NCBI GenBank assembly: GCA_023079485.1
Contig: CM041084.1
Coordinates: 124,472,292 to 124,536,291 of the forward strand
DNA length: 64,000 nt
Direction: 5' to 3'
Source: Archilochus colubris
Lineage: Eukaryota > Chordata > Aves > Apodiformes > Trochilidae
The position numbers and the translations under genes are program-made. Below the pieces are notes generated by a model, which saw only the letters and a program-made list of their open reading frames with translations, was not told where the DNA came from and did not search any database. Shown here piece by piece: positions 11,901-23,187 of this stretch (its first letter is position 1; each line of letters starts with the position of its first letter).

Positions 11901-14900
11901 GGGCCTGATGTCCACATGTGTATTGATGTAGGACTGCTCTGTGATAGACCATTCCTCAATGTGGATGGAGAGATACAGAATTTAAGCAAAATCTGAAGAG
12001 GGGAATGACGTTTTTATGTCTGCTATCAGCACTGGTGATAGGTGATGTGCAAACACGTATAAAAAGAGTCATCATTGAGCAATGGGATGAGAGTTTGCAA
12101 CGACAGAGCACCAAAAAAAGGGAATACTTTTCTCGATTGTCTTCCTGGGATGGTTTCTATATTTCTGCAGGAGGCTGTATTGCTTAAATGGCAGCAGATT
12201 TAAGGTAAACATTGCTTACATTTTGGTAAGTGTGCTGTGGCCATTCTCTTCTGTAGAGCAGAAACAGGAATAGAAATGCCACATTTCCAATATTCAGAAG
12301 TAAGTGCAGCCTTTCAGCTGGCCATGTGAAAAGGCATATGCAGTATTTCAGAGAACTAAGGGGAAAACTGGCTGCCCATATACTGGAGAATCAGCCTGTA
12401 GGCTCCTTTTCCAAAACTCTTGCTTTTTGTTTCCTGCACTGACCCAGGTAGAAGGTCAGAATGAATCACAGGGCTCTCTAGAAAAGAAGTGTTTTGGAAC
12501 CTTTAGGTTCTTCACCTTCTGGAAGTGTTTTGTGGTAGGAAAATGCTATAGCAACCTTAAAACTGGGAGTCTCAGATCTGTAAGGTGAACAATTCCTATG
12601 TAATAATTGTTATAATAAATCCTTGCTACATATAATTATGTATATATATAAATAAAACTATTTTAACACCACTGAAAAACAATTTAAAGATACCATAGTT
12701 TCTTTTATAAACTTTTACTTTATATTCTTTTTCTAACTGGGATATGGGTATATTTATTAGTGTTAGTATTTCCTGAAAACAAAAACCCAAGAGGATAAAG
12801 ATACCTTTAGAATTTAGGTTCCAAGCCACATATTTAAAAAAAAAAAAGTTTTCTTTTTCTGACTTTGAGCAGCCATAGTTTGGGGTTTTTTTGTTGTTTT
12901 ATGTGTTCGAGAATGTTCAAGTCATTCATGTAACTGTTTCACTTTACCTTTTTTTCAAAGGACTGGGAAATTTAATTTACTAACATAGGGAAATTTCATT
13001 TACAATTTACAATTTTTGTTTCATTTGCATAGTCATTTCATTTATTTTTATGTTTTATACTACACAATTGCAATTCTAAGAAAGAAAACACCTTTTTGTC
13101 CTTCAGGAGATGTTGACTTGTAGGCATCTTAGCCTTTGCATTTTTCTATTTGTTTAAAGTGTGCTAAGTAAGAGATACTGTCTATTTATAAATGAGTGAA
13201 GCAGGAATGTGTTGGCACATAGTGATGCAGTGCTTCACCTAATGCCCGATTGAAAATGTCTGCTGATGGCCCATCAGTGGAAATAATGACCCATTTTTAC
13301 CTTAAACTGGATTATGTGGTCTTACAGGTCTATTTTAATGGAGATTTGATGGCCTTGTCAGCTACTGCAGTTACCATGTCTGATTTGGCCAGGATACTGA
13401 ATGTCTGTGAGAAGAAGTAAAAGGAATTTCCTGAGCAAAACAGCTTGCCTTTAATGTTCAGTAAAGAATACTCTTAAAACATTATTTCTTGAGACAATGA
13501 TAATGGATTTCATTACTTTTCAGATTTATGGATATTTTTCTCTAGCATATAAAAACTTGTTATGTTGAATGTATCATAGAAATGCTATAGCTTCCTTCTC
13601 CAAATAAAGTGAATGAGAATTGATTATTATTTAGTATTTGGTCAATGTGAAGAAGTTCTTCCTTTTTTGTTGTGAGATCCTTTCAAATACTCCACCTATA
13701 TTTGGTATGTAATGTAAAAATGTTAAGATTATTTAGAATATAGGTTATTGTTTAGCACAGGCTGACTTTTTCCTTAGGAAAATAGGTTTTATTCTCAGTG
13801 ACTGCTTTCTGGACTAATTTGCTGTTTTCTTTCTCCTCCACAGTCAGAGAGAGCAGCCATTGTAGCAGCAGCAGCAGTAATTTCATAGGTTTTAAACCAA
13901 AAGTCATAGCCTGCAGTAAGAAACAAAGTCTGTAGCTTTTTGTGGAAACTTATTTATCATCTAGTACTTCAGTAGTTTAGCTTAACCGTGGCTATTTTTG
14001 TGTGCTTTGATGTAGGTAGATATTAGAAAGAATTCAGGGGGAGGCTAAAACACTTGCACGTAGGTGTCTTCTGTGGGCTTTTAAATATAGGTGGATTACG
14101 TCTCTAAACTCCCATTCTATGGGAGTCAACAGAGATGAGTCACACTTAATCAACAGCATCCAAGAAGCGATTCCAGTCACCATCTGTTGAATGTCTACCT
14201 TAAGGCAAGCAGAATTATTCCAGAGGCTTGACTGTTCTAGTTAGGATCTTACTTCAGTTACCCAGACGTAGGCATCTCATGCCATTTTTGATAACCTAAT
14301 GTGTTTTACCTTGCCTCCAGATACTGCTTTAGAAAAATACAGTTCTTCAGATCTTTTATCCGATCTCCCAGTCCTCTCCAGATGTCTGGCATATCCCCTA
14401 AGATACTATATGCACATTTATGCAGCTGAATTAAAACAGCTCTCTTGACTGTAATGGAAGGCTAGACACAAATAATTTTCATCTACCTGTAAGTCCTTAG
14501 AGGTGAAGATGGTTGCCTGAAGTGCTGCTAAAATCAGTGCAGATTTCTAAGAGATACTTGGTACTCTCTGAACACTGAACATCTGTACAGTAAATACATA
14601 AATAGGTATGCAACTGCTATAAAATATATATATTTCTTTTAAAAAATTGGAAGATACCTGAGTCTAATGCAGATGCAGATTATCAATTGCAGTGCTGAGA
14701 GGAGGGCCACTTCCAGAAGTCTACAGGCTGCGTCAGCTTCACTTTCATTGGGGTTCCTCTGATGACTGTGGCTCTGAGCATGTTGTGAATGGAGTGAGAT
14801 ATGCAGGAGAGGTAAGGCTCACCACTTTTTACTTTAAGTTAGGGTGTAAAGTTACATTTGTCATTACTGTTTCAGGTGGGACAAAATTTGTCATTTGTCT

Positions 14901-17900
14901 GCTTTTTGATGAGTTTTCGAGGATATTTTCAGAAACAGTGTAACTAGCAGGGCCCAACCTTGGTGAGGCCACACCTTAAGCACTGTGTGTAGTTTTGGGT
15001 GCCATGGGGGTGCTGGAGAGGGTGCAGAGAAGGGCAGCTAGGTTTATTGGGGTTCTGGACAACAGGCCTTATGAGGAGAGGCTGAAGAAGCTGGGGCTGT
15101 TCAGCCTGGAGAAGAGGAGGTTGAGGGGACACCTTACTGCTCTCTACAACTACTTGAAAGGAGGTTTTAGTCAGGTGGGTGCTGGCCTCATTTCTCCAGT
15201 GACTACCAATAGGATGAGAGAAAATGAGTTCAACAGTATTGTAGCAGAAGTACAAAACAGAAAGGAAGAAGAATGTGTTACCTTGGTTTCCTAGCACTAT
15301 AGGTTTGTAAGGGAAGATGAGAACTCTAGAATAAAAATGTGCAAAGTTTACAGTCACATTCACATGGTTTCTTTACTAAAATTGCTGTAACTTGAAAGCC
15401 AAATGCAAATTTATCATTTACTGGTAGATATCTTTTGAACTGCATGTTCTACCTGCTTACTTAAGCATCTTGTCTGTGTTCTTCAGCTTTAGGATGAGAT
15501 TTCTGTTCTTTTTTTGCAATTTTTGTATTATAGTTTATTTTAAAGCAAATAGCAGTCTAAATGGTAATATATGACCAATATAACCCATATATAAATTGGT
15601 GAATTGCTCTCCCTTTTCCTCTTTGCCTAATTCTCATTCTTTGTTGCCCCAAACTTTCTCATGTATATGAAGAAGTCTAAATTCAACTGTGATGGCTTGA
15701 TGTTCAATAATGGACTACTTTTTTTCCAGCTACATTTGTTACACTGGAATCCCAAATACAGTAATTACCTTGATGCTGTGAGAAGAACTGATGGAATAGC
15801 TGCTTTGGCCATATTTTTGCAAGTAAGTAAAGGCAACCCTTTCTTGTACTATTCCTATAGAATTTTCTAGTCTTACACACTTAAAAAGCAAAACTTTGAA
15901 TATATTTTCTAGAGATGGTAGGACATTGAAGGGCTTGACTTTGAGTAATGCATGCTTTTCAAGTTATAGACTATGAGTCATGTTATTTCAAATGTTACCC
16001 AACTACAAACAGTTGTCCTAGCAGCTATTATGTCACTATGTGGTTGGTGGAAGCTGTAAATGCAGATATATTTGCCCCTGTTTTGGAAACACAATGTCAG
16101 TAGTGGCCCTTTGACCAATAGCAGGCAGCTGTCTTTGGTGCCAATCATGGACTGATTTCAAGGACAGATACTGTTCCAAGGGTTTTCATGAATTTTCTCA
16201 CAGGCAAAACTAACTCACAGACAATACACATAATTCATCCTTTTTTTTTTAAATTCTTCTGGACACATTGCAGTCTTAACCTGAAATATTTGCCTTTGCT
16301 CTCTCCTGTTTACTTAATAACCACTAGAAATAGAAAGATGCATGTCTCTGTTGAGATCAGCAGTTGCAAACAGTAGATCTGATCATGATATCTGAATTTT
16401 GAACTAGAATAAAACTTCTTCCAAATTCTGCACTTGAGTCTGAAGAATTGCTTGTCTTTGTTAGGCTAAAATTCAGTGTAAACAGAAATAGGTGTATTGT
16501 GAAATTACCCATGAAGTTGAGTTTCTGTACTGATATAATTTCCTCATCTGGATCATAATATCTGTTGGGGTACAGACAGAAGATATATCCTTCTAAGCTG
16601 ATAGGGGTGGTAGGTTGGCTTAATGAACTGTACCTATATAGGTTATAATCTGTTTAGATGCACATACAAAAAAATAAGAGGAAGAAGAAAACTGATTGAG
16701 TGGGACTCTTTGTTAGCTCATACTTTCTTCTTTACAGGTAGGGCAGACTCCCAAACCAGAGATGAAGAGAATTCTTGATGAAATAAATGCTATCAAAACA
16801 AAGGTAATGGTGTTGGGCTTTTCATTATAGGAATATCCTGTGAAGACAAAAAAAAAACCCCAAGAGACATCACTTTCTAGTTTTCAAATTTGTTGGTTTT
16901 TGTGTTGTTCTTTTAAAGGGGAAAGTAGCTCCTTTTCCAAACTTTGATCCTTCAATTCTTTTCCCTAAATCTCATGACTACTGGACATATCATGGATCAT
17001 TCACTACTCCACCTTGTGAAGAGTGCATCACCTGGATCATTCTTAGAGAGCCTATTATAGTCAACTCAGAACAGGTAAAAATTAAATATATAATATTTTA
17101 CCTGTTTCTTTTTAGTGACATGCCATAACCTGATCTTTATCTTTTGACAAGGAAATTGCTTATTGAATTATCTAAGAAATTACATGATTAAAAGGATAGG
17201 GAAGAGCTGGATACCTTAGAAACTACCTTGAAACTCCATAGGGAATCTCTAAAAATTCTCTGAGAACTGCAGTCTACAACTTAATACATGCACTCAACCT
17301 AGCAGACATGGCTCTTTAACATAGCTCCCCTAACACAGTGTAGATGGTAAGAGTTTATAGCAGTTTGGAACGTGACTGTCAGGAAGCAGTGGTTATTACA
17401 GCTTTTGTTCCTGTGGGCAAGGAACCTCTTGTGGCATCAACTAAAGAACACAGTAACACTCTTTTTATTTCCCAGTCTCTGTGTTCCCACATTAACTCTT
17501 CCTAGTATGATAAGACAAAGCTGGATGTAGCTCATACCTTTTATTTTACCCAGAGCTCAAAACACTGCTTTACACCAAGAGCCAATGTAGGAAAGATCAA
17601 ACAAGATTATCTTGTATTGTCCTGTGACCATTTACACAGTGACACATTTAGCTAAAACTTAAGTTTGCACTAACAACAGCAGGATTTTTTCACCCATTTG
17701 TACTGTCTCAAGCTTCCTCACATAAATATGTGATGGGAATCTTAGCTTTCTCTGGTAAGAGATGAAATACAGTAATGTATTCATATAACTTGCAGCTTAA
17801 TTGTCACAGCTTGTTGAATCGTCTATCTCCTGTCTCTTTGCCCATATGAAAATTAAAATTTTAAAGCTAGTACTTGTCTGAAGAATAAAATATGAACTGA

Positions 17901-19090
17901 CTGGTTTTCACAAAAATAATCTGCTTAGAGGTTTATTATATTATGGAAGATCAGCTATAGATTTTGTTGGGAAAAGTGTAGTCACTACTGAGTATTTCAC
18001 ATTTCAGATGCGTTTTTAAAGGAATAAATAATGACATCATTTATCCAGCTTCAGGAAAGGACTTTGATCACTACTATATTTGGGTCGTGATCTTTTCTTC
18101 AGCTTACCTGAAGTTAGTGAGATTTGGGAATCAGACAGACTGTTCTTTACCTGGCCCAACTAGAAAGAATGGAGCATTTTAGATAAAAAGGAAATTACTA
18201 CATATAGCTGTGACATCGACTCTTACCCAGAGATAAGTGCTTTTCAGGCAGAATTGGCAGCATATGTGAGGTGCTGCATACAAATACAACAGAAAGACTT
18301 TTCTCACCCCAGAGTGCTTGCAGTCTAATAATAAAAGAGGATTGTGTTGCCAATTATTTCTAATCCTAGAAAGTGTACTACCGTGGCAGCCTCATTAATA
18401 GTAATTATTTTAAGTGCATGTGCATTTACAGTGGATCACTTGGATGCCTTTGTAGTCAGATGGTAATAGTATAATAACCACAAGGGTAAGTGCAGTCACT
18501 GTGAAGCAGTTGTCCACAGGAAAAATCAATTCACCAGAAATCCCTGTGAGATGTCAAGTGCACGGCCTCACTGTTTGGATTACTTTTAATGAAAAGAGAG
18601 GAATTTGCTGTGTAATAACTCCATCCAATTGCAGACTAATTTTTCCACATTTATGTAGCTACTGTCATTCTCATTTTCTGAGGACTTCCCACAGGATCTG
18701 TGGCAGTACACAGTTCTGTAGACATCACATAAATGTCAGTACTTTTCACTACCCCGTTCAGATAGAACCCGTTTTTTCTGTCTTCATTATTTCTAAAATT
18801 ATTACTGATAGGAAAAGAACACGAGTACAGGACTTGTGATGAGGTGAAGGACAACTTCACAGTTTTGAAGAAGGCTTTCTGTAAGATAGCCTCCTTGGTT
18901 TGGTTTTTGGGCTGTGGATTTGATCCCAGGGGATTTCCACCAGGACAGTTTGATTTTTGCTCTCCTGCAGATGGCGAAGCTTCGCAGCCTGTCCAAGAAT
19001 GCCGAGAATGAACCCCATCTCCCCCTGGTTGATAACTGGCGCCCAACTCAGCCTCGTTATTTCAGGATGGTGAGCTCATCATTCCTCTAG
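5937..19090 (+). CDS. CA3: Carbonic anhydrase 3 (CA3-like), complete, 7 exons
   Basis: This gene encodes a cytosolic alpha-carbonic anhydrase for reversible CO2 hydration. The exons are 5937-5982, 6467-6664, 14693-14811, 15730-15822, 16738-16803, 16919-17074 and 18971-19090. They join in frame to 798 nt (265 residues plus stop), and all introns are GT-AG. Exon lengths 198, 119, 93 and 156 are those of the CA1/2/3/13 family. In CA2 numbering the zinc ligands His94, His96 and His119 are present, with Glu106, Thr199, Thr200 and Trp209. Lys64, Arg67, Arg91 and Phe198 are the CA3 signature and predict a slow enzyme lacking the His64 proton shuttle. The motif TTPPCEEC and the start of exon 7 (MAKLRSL) also match CA3. 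Oddities are four extra N-terminal residues, one extra residue in exon 5, Leu121 and Ala143 in the CO2 pocket, and no cysteine at positions 183 or 188. The start has A at -3 and lies 82 bp from the TATA box. A bird-specific CA3 paralogue name is possible. Confidence 0.93.
6007..6036 (+). repeat. GC pentamer repeat (CCCGG)n in CA3 intron 1
   Basis: About five to six consecutive cccgg-type units start roughly 25 bp after the exon 1 donor. The minus strand carries six GGG tracts separated by two bases, a G-quadruplex-capable pattern. Confidence 0.8.
6467..6664 (+). CDS. CA3: CA3 coding exon 2
   Basis: The acceptor is ttctag and the donor is gttagt. The 198-nt length equals the family exon 2. 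It encodes [13 protein letters not shown], then the QSPIEI motif, then [12 protein letters not shown], which carries Lys64, Cys66 and Arg67 (CA2 numbering). This is the CA3-specific replacement of the His64 shuttle. Confidence 0.94.
7270..7865 (+). mobile_element. CR1 LINE 3' fragment in CA3 intron 2
   Basis: The segment carries the recognisable avian CR1 3' portion: gtagccagcaggtcaaggga, then the block around cagcctggagaagagagg, then the segment around ggctgcccagggaa. It ends near aaggtcccttctgg. Remnant open frames encode CR1 reverse-transcriptase C-terminal residues, broken by indels. It is in sense orientation to CA3. Confidence 0.9.
9121..9205 (+). repeat. Short (CTGT) and (TTTA) tetranucleotide tracts in CA3 intron 2
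   Basis: Two degenerate tracts, tctgcctgtctgtctatcta at 9123 and tttatttatttt around 9178-9204, lie near each other. Confidence 0.65.
10220..10242 (+). repeat. Poly(A) run in CA3 intron 2
   Basis: A run of about 23 A. No recognisable retrocopied gene lies upstream of it. Confidence 0.9.
14693..14811 (+). CDS. CA3: CA3 coding exon 3
   Basis: The exon is 119 nt, as in the family. It encodes [20 protein letters not shown], with Arg91, Gln92 and zinc ligands His94 and His96, then GSEH with Glu106. It ends at Glu117 before the donor gtaagg. Confidence 0.94.
14950..15240 (+). mobile_element. CR1 LINE fragment in CA3 intron 3
   Basis: CR1 coding-end sequence (gtgaggccacacc, ggctgttcagcctggagaag, ctctacaactacttgaaagg) is truncated at both ends and has an internal deletion near 15000. 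It starts only about 140 bp after the exon 3 donor. Confidence 0.88.
15730..15822 (+). CDS. CA3: CA3 coding exon 4
   Basis: The exon is 93 nt and encodes [10 protein letters not shown] with the third zinc ligand His119. It then encodes [11 protein letters not shown]. Relative to CA2, position 121 is Leu instead of Val, 143 is Ala instead of Val and 145 is Ala instead of Gly. The donor is gtaagt. Confidence 0.93.
16738..16803 (+). CDS. CA3: CA3 coding exon 5
   Basis: The exon is 66 nt (22 codons), one codon longer than the 63-nt exon 5 of human CA2, CA3 and CA13. It encodes [16 protein letters not shown] and ends IKTK. The acceptor is tttacag and the donor gtaatg. The extra residue sits in the surface segment before the helix. 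Confidence 0.92.
16919..17074 (+). CDS. CA3: CA3 coding exon 6
   Basis: The 156-nt exon has the family length. It encodes [16 protein letters not shown], then [17 protein letters not shown] with Phe198, Thr199 and Thr200, then Trp209. Mammalian CA3 has Cys at the positions occupied here by Ile183 and Ser188. Intron 5 before it is only 115 bp. Confidence 0.94.
18971..19090 (+). CDS. CA3: CA3 coding exon 7 with stop
   Basis: The acceptor follows a pyrimidine-rich stretch (ctcctgcag). The exon encodes [15 protein letters not shown], then NWRPTQP, and stops at TAG 19088-19090. At 39 residues plus stop it matches the human CA3 last exon. The tail FRMVSSSFL replaces the family VVRASFK. A donor-like gtgagc starts at 19070, but reading through gives the family length. 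Confidence 0.9.
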   Translation: MAKLRSLSKNAENEPHLPLVDNWRPTQPRYFRMVSSSFL

Positions 19091-19584
19091 GACCTGGGTC
19101 AGGTTGGGTCTTCCTGAGTGAGGTGACCTCTAGAATTAAGGGATGGTTTTGCTTTTGTTTAGACAGAACGCCAAGTCTAGGTCCAGAGGTTGCAACTTTG
19201 AGTTCGGAAACGTGAATTTCCCTTTCAGAGGGTAACATTTACTTAGGCAGATCCTACTAGTGAAATAGAAGCAGATAATCTGTTTTTTTCTTCCTAGCTG
19301 CCTTAACATTAGCTTCTGTTAATAATACAAAGAAAAAAAAGGGAGTTTCTACTGTTAGTTGCTACTGACATTTTCTGACATTCTGTTCATTACTGACATT
19401 TTCATCCAAAACCATTTTCTTTTGCCCATGTGCCTCTCAATGCTTGTCTTAGTCCATGCTAAAGAGGTTGCAGTTAAGAGAAGTAATTGTTTTCAGCATA
19501 AAACCATATTTTTCAGTGGTTGTTTTCAGCATTATTCATATTTTGCTTTGAGCTGCGCCAGTTAATGCACAAGACATTCTTGGA

Positions 19585-19590
19585 AATAAA
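19585..19590 (+). terminator. CA3: Candidate CA3 polyadenylation signal
   Basis: This is the first canonical AATAAA after the CA3 stop codon, about 495 bp downstream. Another AATAAA occurs at 19801. Transcript data would be needed to choose between them. Confidence 0.35.
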
Positions 19591-20651
19591 TGAGAGTACT
19601 CTTGGTATTTGGCACTCACATAAAATATGAAAGGTTAGAAAATAGTTTTATTACCATTGATAAAGAAATAGTCTTTTAACTTCTTAAAACAGTGGAGACA
19701 AAAGGTCTGTTCTGAAAACTAAATTCACTCATTTATGCATATTTAAAACTATGGAATGGGGGAAGAGCTCTTTCTGTTTGTGTCACAATTGGTTGTCCAT
19801 AATAAAAGATTAATTTGCTTTTTAATGTTATAGCAAGCAAAGTCTCATGGATTTTGAGAAACGGGTCTTCATATCTTGAATACGCATTTTCTCTGTATAA
19901 GCAAATGGCTTTTTTGTGTGAAAAGGGTGCTACGACTGCAGAAGTTCTTAATCTTTTGTCTCTACTGATCAAAGTGCAGTTGGTGAGGGTCTTCTTAACC
20001 ATTGTTTTGGCATAAAGGATGAAGAAATAAGATTGTAAGCCTGTAACTGTAACAGTATAACAGTATTTATGTATTTAAAAATCCAGCAATAATAAATACA
20101 TTTGCATAAGAATTTTTGTTCTGTATGTTTTTTTCCAATTTTAGAAACATGCAGAAATAACAGAATTTTAAAGAAAGACCTGCCAGTGTCCCCTGTAATA
20201 CATCTTCACAGAAATGGATGATGGGTGCTATCTTTTTCAGATGTTTGTTTGAACTACAAGAGTACTGATAATATTTCACAAAACTCCAAGCAAGGAAATA
20301 GCATCTTAAATATACTCATTGAGACATTCACATCTGCTCTTTTAGTGAGATCACCTATGCTGGTAACAGCTTTCTTGTAACATCCTATGAATCCATGCTT
20401 TCCCAAGTTGATTGCACAGTGGAAAAATTCAGTCTGTCTGTGAAACCATTAATCTGAAGTGTAATTTGCATTGAGCTCTGGAATACAAACCAGCTGCTGC
20501 TCTGGCGGTGAGTGGGCTCTTAGCTGCCCTATTCCAGGGAAGGAAAATATTGCTGAGCTTGGTGATAAGACAGGGTGTATGCTCCCTGACTCCAGGTTCC
20601 CCACTCTGAAAGATTCTTGACTGTGCTCTCACTTTGCTTTCTTACTTCAAA

Positions 20652-20735
20652 TTTTGATCAGACATTGGAATGGGCTGCCCCGGGAAGTAGTGGATTCTCC
20701 ATCTCTGGAGATATTTAAAAAGAGACTGGATGTGT
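20652..20735 (+). mobile_element. Short CR1 LINE fragment
   Basis: About 85 bp match the CR1 3' region: cattggaatgggctgcc followed by a block resembling the usual ccctggagatattcaaa motif. It lies downstream of CA3. Confidence 0.8.
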
Positions 20736-22858
20736 CAAATACAAATGCCAGCTCCCAACAGCGTGTTAGCAGCAGGGATAAGAATATTCTGATGCAGTGT
20801 GCTTTATACGTCAGAAGATTTAATCCTTTAAGATTTCTTTATCTCAAAAACTTCTAAGTAAACATCCAAAACAACATCAGGAAGTATCCTGCATGTGGTA
20901 ACTGATGTTATTCTGAACAGGAATGCAATTCACAGAACATTACTGACTACGTAGGACAGGGTTCTGATAGAATTACCCAGTGCTTCCTGCCTTCTGTTGA
21001 AAGTGGTTGTTTTCTGATGCCTGAAACTATGAGAAAACAATACTCAAGACATCTTTCTGCTTCCTACTTTTCTGCTCCAGTCAATTCTGCAGTATGTATC
21101 TGTTTGTATATATGTTGTTGCATTGGAAAAACTCATTTTGAAGCAAAAATTATTTTCTAAAATAGTAACTTGCTATGAATTAGAATATGTTATTTTACAA
21201 TGTACTTTATTCAACTAAGCTGCATATCTTAGAGCAGGCTGATGTCTTTCTTGCAATTTATGATATTGCAAAAGTGGGACATAAAATCTCAGGGTTTTTT
21301 TTAGCAGTATGATGGTTTCCCAGTCACACTTTTACAAAGAAGCTGTCTGGGTTTTGAAAATGAAGCTGAGGTCAGCCTCATCCTCTAGAGCTATATTTAT
21401 TAACTTTTTAACCTAAAGTTGAAGCTGCTCTAAAGAAAGCAGCATGCACCTTTTTCATGCAGCTGGTTTCATATTTGTATTTATAATTAGCAAAAGGTAG
21501 ATCAAATTAGGCTCTGGACTGTGTTGAATCAGTTTCAGGTAGGATAAAGTGTGTGAACATGGGGTTTGGCAGCTGTTTTACTGACCCCTCTTTGAATGTT
21601 TAAGGAACTGTGTGAGCTAATGATCACAGCTTGAGAAAATGATGGTTCGTGGGCATTGGGAAAAACACAGTAAGTGTAGGACTAGAAGGCAAAGTAAAAG
21701 CCAAAGAATGGGGGGGCAATGCTAATGGAGCTATTAGGTGAAAGTATGAGATCAGGAAGAGTTTTGAAAGAAAGAAATGTTGGGTGCTATGAGTCAGCAT
21801 TTAGAATTTGTTCATATCTGATGCAATTTTATTTTCTCTCTCTGTGTTCATGGTTATTATACAGAGGTAAGTAAATATCCAAATGTAACTTAGAGCTTTC
21901 TGTAAGTACAAGAAAAATTAATCACTGGTACGAATGAATTCAGATCACTGCAGGTCACTGTAACAACAACATCTCACATAACTCACCTCTCCCTGCACAT
22001 TGCCACTGTGTGCTGTGGTTCCATGCACAGTTAAGAGCAGGGAGCCCTGGGTGCAGAAGTATATGGTAAAAAAGAAAGAAAAATTTTCATCTGGGTGGGG
22101 TAGAAAACAATGAGTTATTACTATATTTGACTTTATATACCATGTATGCCTGACCAGATGTGGTGAGACTGGTGGTAATTAGGTACAGTCCCTCTGAAAC
22201 AGAAATGCAGACATGAGACAGCTCATTGACAGACTCTTCTCCAAGTTACTTTTCTACCACTACAAGATGTCTCAAAATATTTTAATACCTCTGTCCATGT
22301 TGCTTGAACATGAGTAAGAAGGTGCATGTGGAATGAAATTGCACCTGCCATAGCACCAGAGATATGATTGTGCTCATCAACAGTCAAAATTAATGACCAT
22401 CCATTTTAGTTAAGGTCTGCCTGTCTAAACTTGGTCAGACTAGAAGATCCAAGGGAAACGTGGAAAATCCATTTGCTGCTATTGCTTTTTGGGACCCTGC
22501 AGCATCATGCTGCTCAGAGAAGCTGTCCTTAGGTTACCTGTATGCAGCTGAGGAGGAAACCTTCAACTAACAGCCTCAATTTATGAGTCTTTCTGAGGCA
22601 GGCAAAAGAAAAAAACACAAACAATTATTATTGGTAGCTGGTATTAGCCCTCTTGCCCAAGCAAAGAAAGATGTTAAAACACCATTTTTCCCACAATGAC
22701 CTTGAAGTTCATAGTCAAAAATCTGGCAAAAGACCAAAACACTTGTTTGGCCTGAAGACATGTCTGCATGAAGATTATCTGTCTGAATGGATATGTACAG
22801 ATAATATTGGATTTGAGTATATGAAGGATGTGTAAGGGAAAAGGGAAAAAGGCTAGAG

Positions 22859-23181
22859 TGTAGCAAGACGAACCTCTCTTAGGGAATGGCACTTCAAGGT
22901 CCAACCAGGTGTTCCAGCAGAGACTCACGAGCAATGCTCTAAGCCTATGGCTCTCAGAGTTGACTAGCCCAGATCGGTGCTGTTGCTCCAAGAGCAACTG
23001 GCTTCTCTGCTGGCTAGCTCAGGACTGAGCTGAGCCTGTGTCTTAGGCCTTACCTTTTATTGGCCCCTGGTCCTGCTCATGCGCAGTGGGGGCCCACCCT
23101 AATTAGGCACAGGTGGGCTTGACACAAGCTCATGCTCACTCCCTGGCAATTAGTGGCACCTGGTTGCCTCATTACACTACA
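22859..23181 (-). mobile_element. Solo LTR with 6-bp target-site duplication
   Basis: The 323-bp element has TGTAG...CTACA ends, is flanked on both sides by the direct repeat ctagag (22853-22858 and 23182-23187), and has no internal viral genes beside it. The minus strand carries ggggccaataaaagg, a combined TATA/poly(A)-like signal, which sets the orientation. A 6-bp duplication fits class II (beta/alpha-like) endogenous retroviruses. Confidence 0.85.
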
Positions 23182-23187
23182 CTAGAG

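Larger units (their letters stand above)
6665..14692 (+). other. CA3: CA3 intron 2 (8.0 kb)
   Basis: This is the longest CA3 intron, running from donor gttagt to an acceptor at 14691-14692. It holds the CR1 copy at 7270, short tetranucleotide tracts near 9121 and a poly(A) run at 10220. I see nothing else that I can name. Confidence 0.85.
15823..18970 (+). other. CA3: CA3 introns 4 to 6
   Basis: Intron 4 (915 bp), intron 5 (115 bp) and intron 6 (1896 bp) contain no repeat or gene that I recognise. Confidence 0.8.
19091..22852. other. CA3 3' UTR and downstream flank
   Basis: The start is probably CA3 3' UTR up to about 19610. The rest is AT-rich spacer with one short CR1 piece at 20652. Confidence 0.6.
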
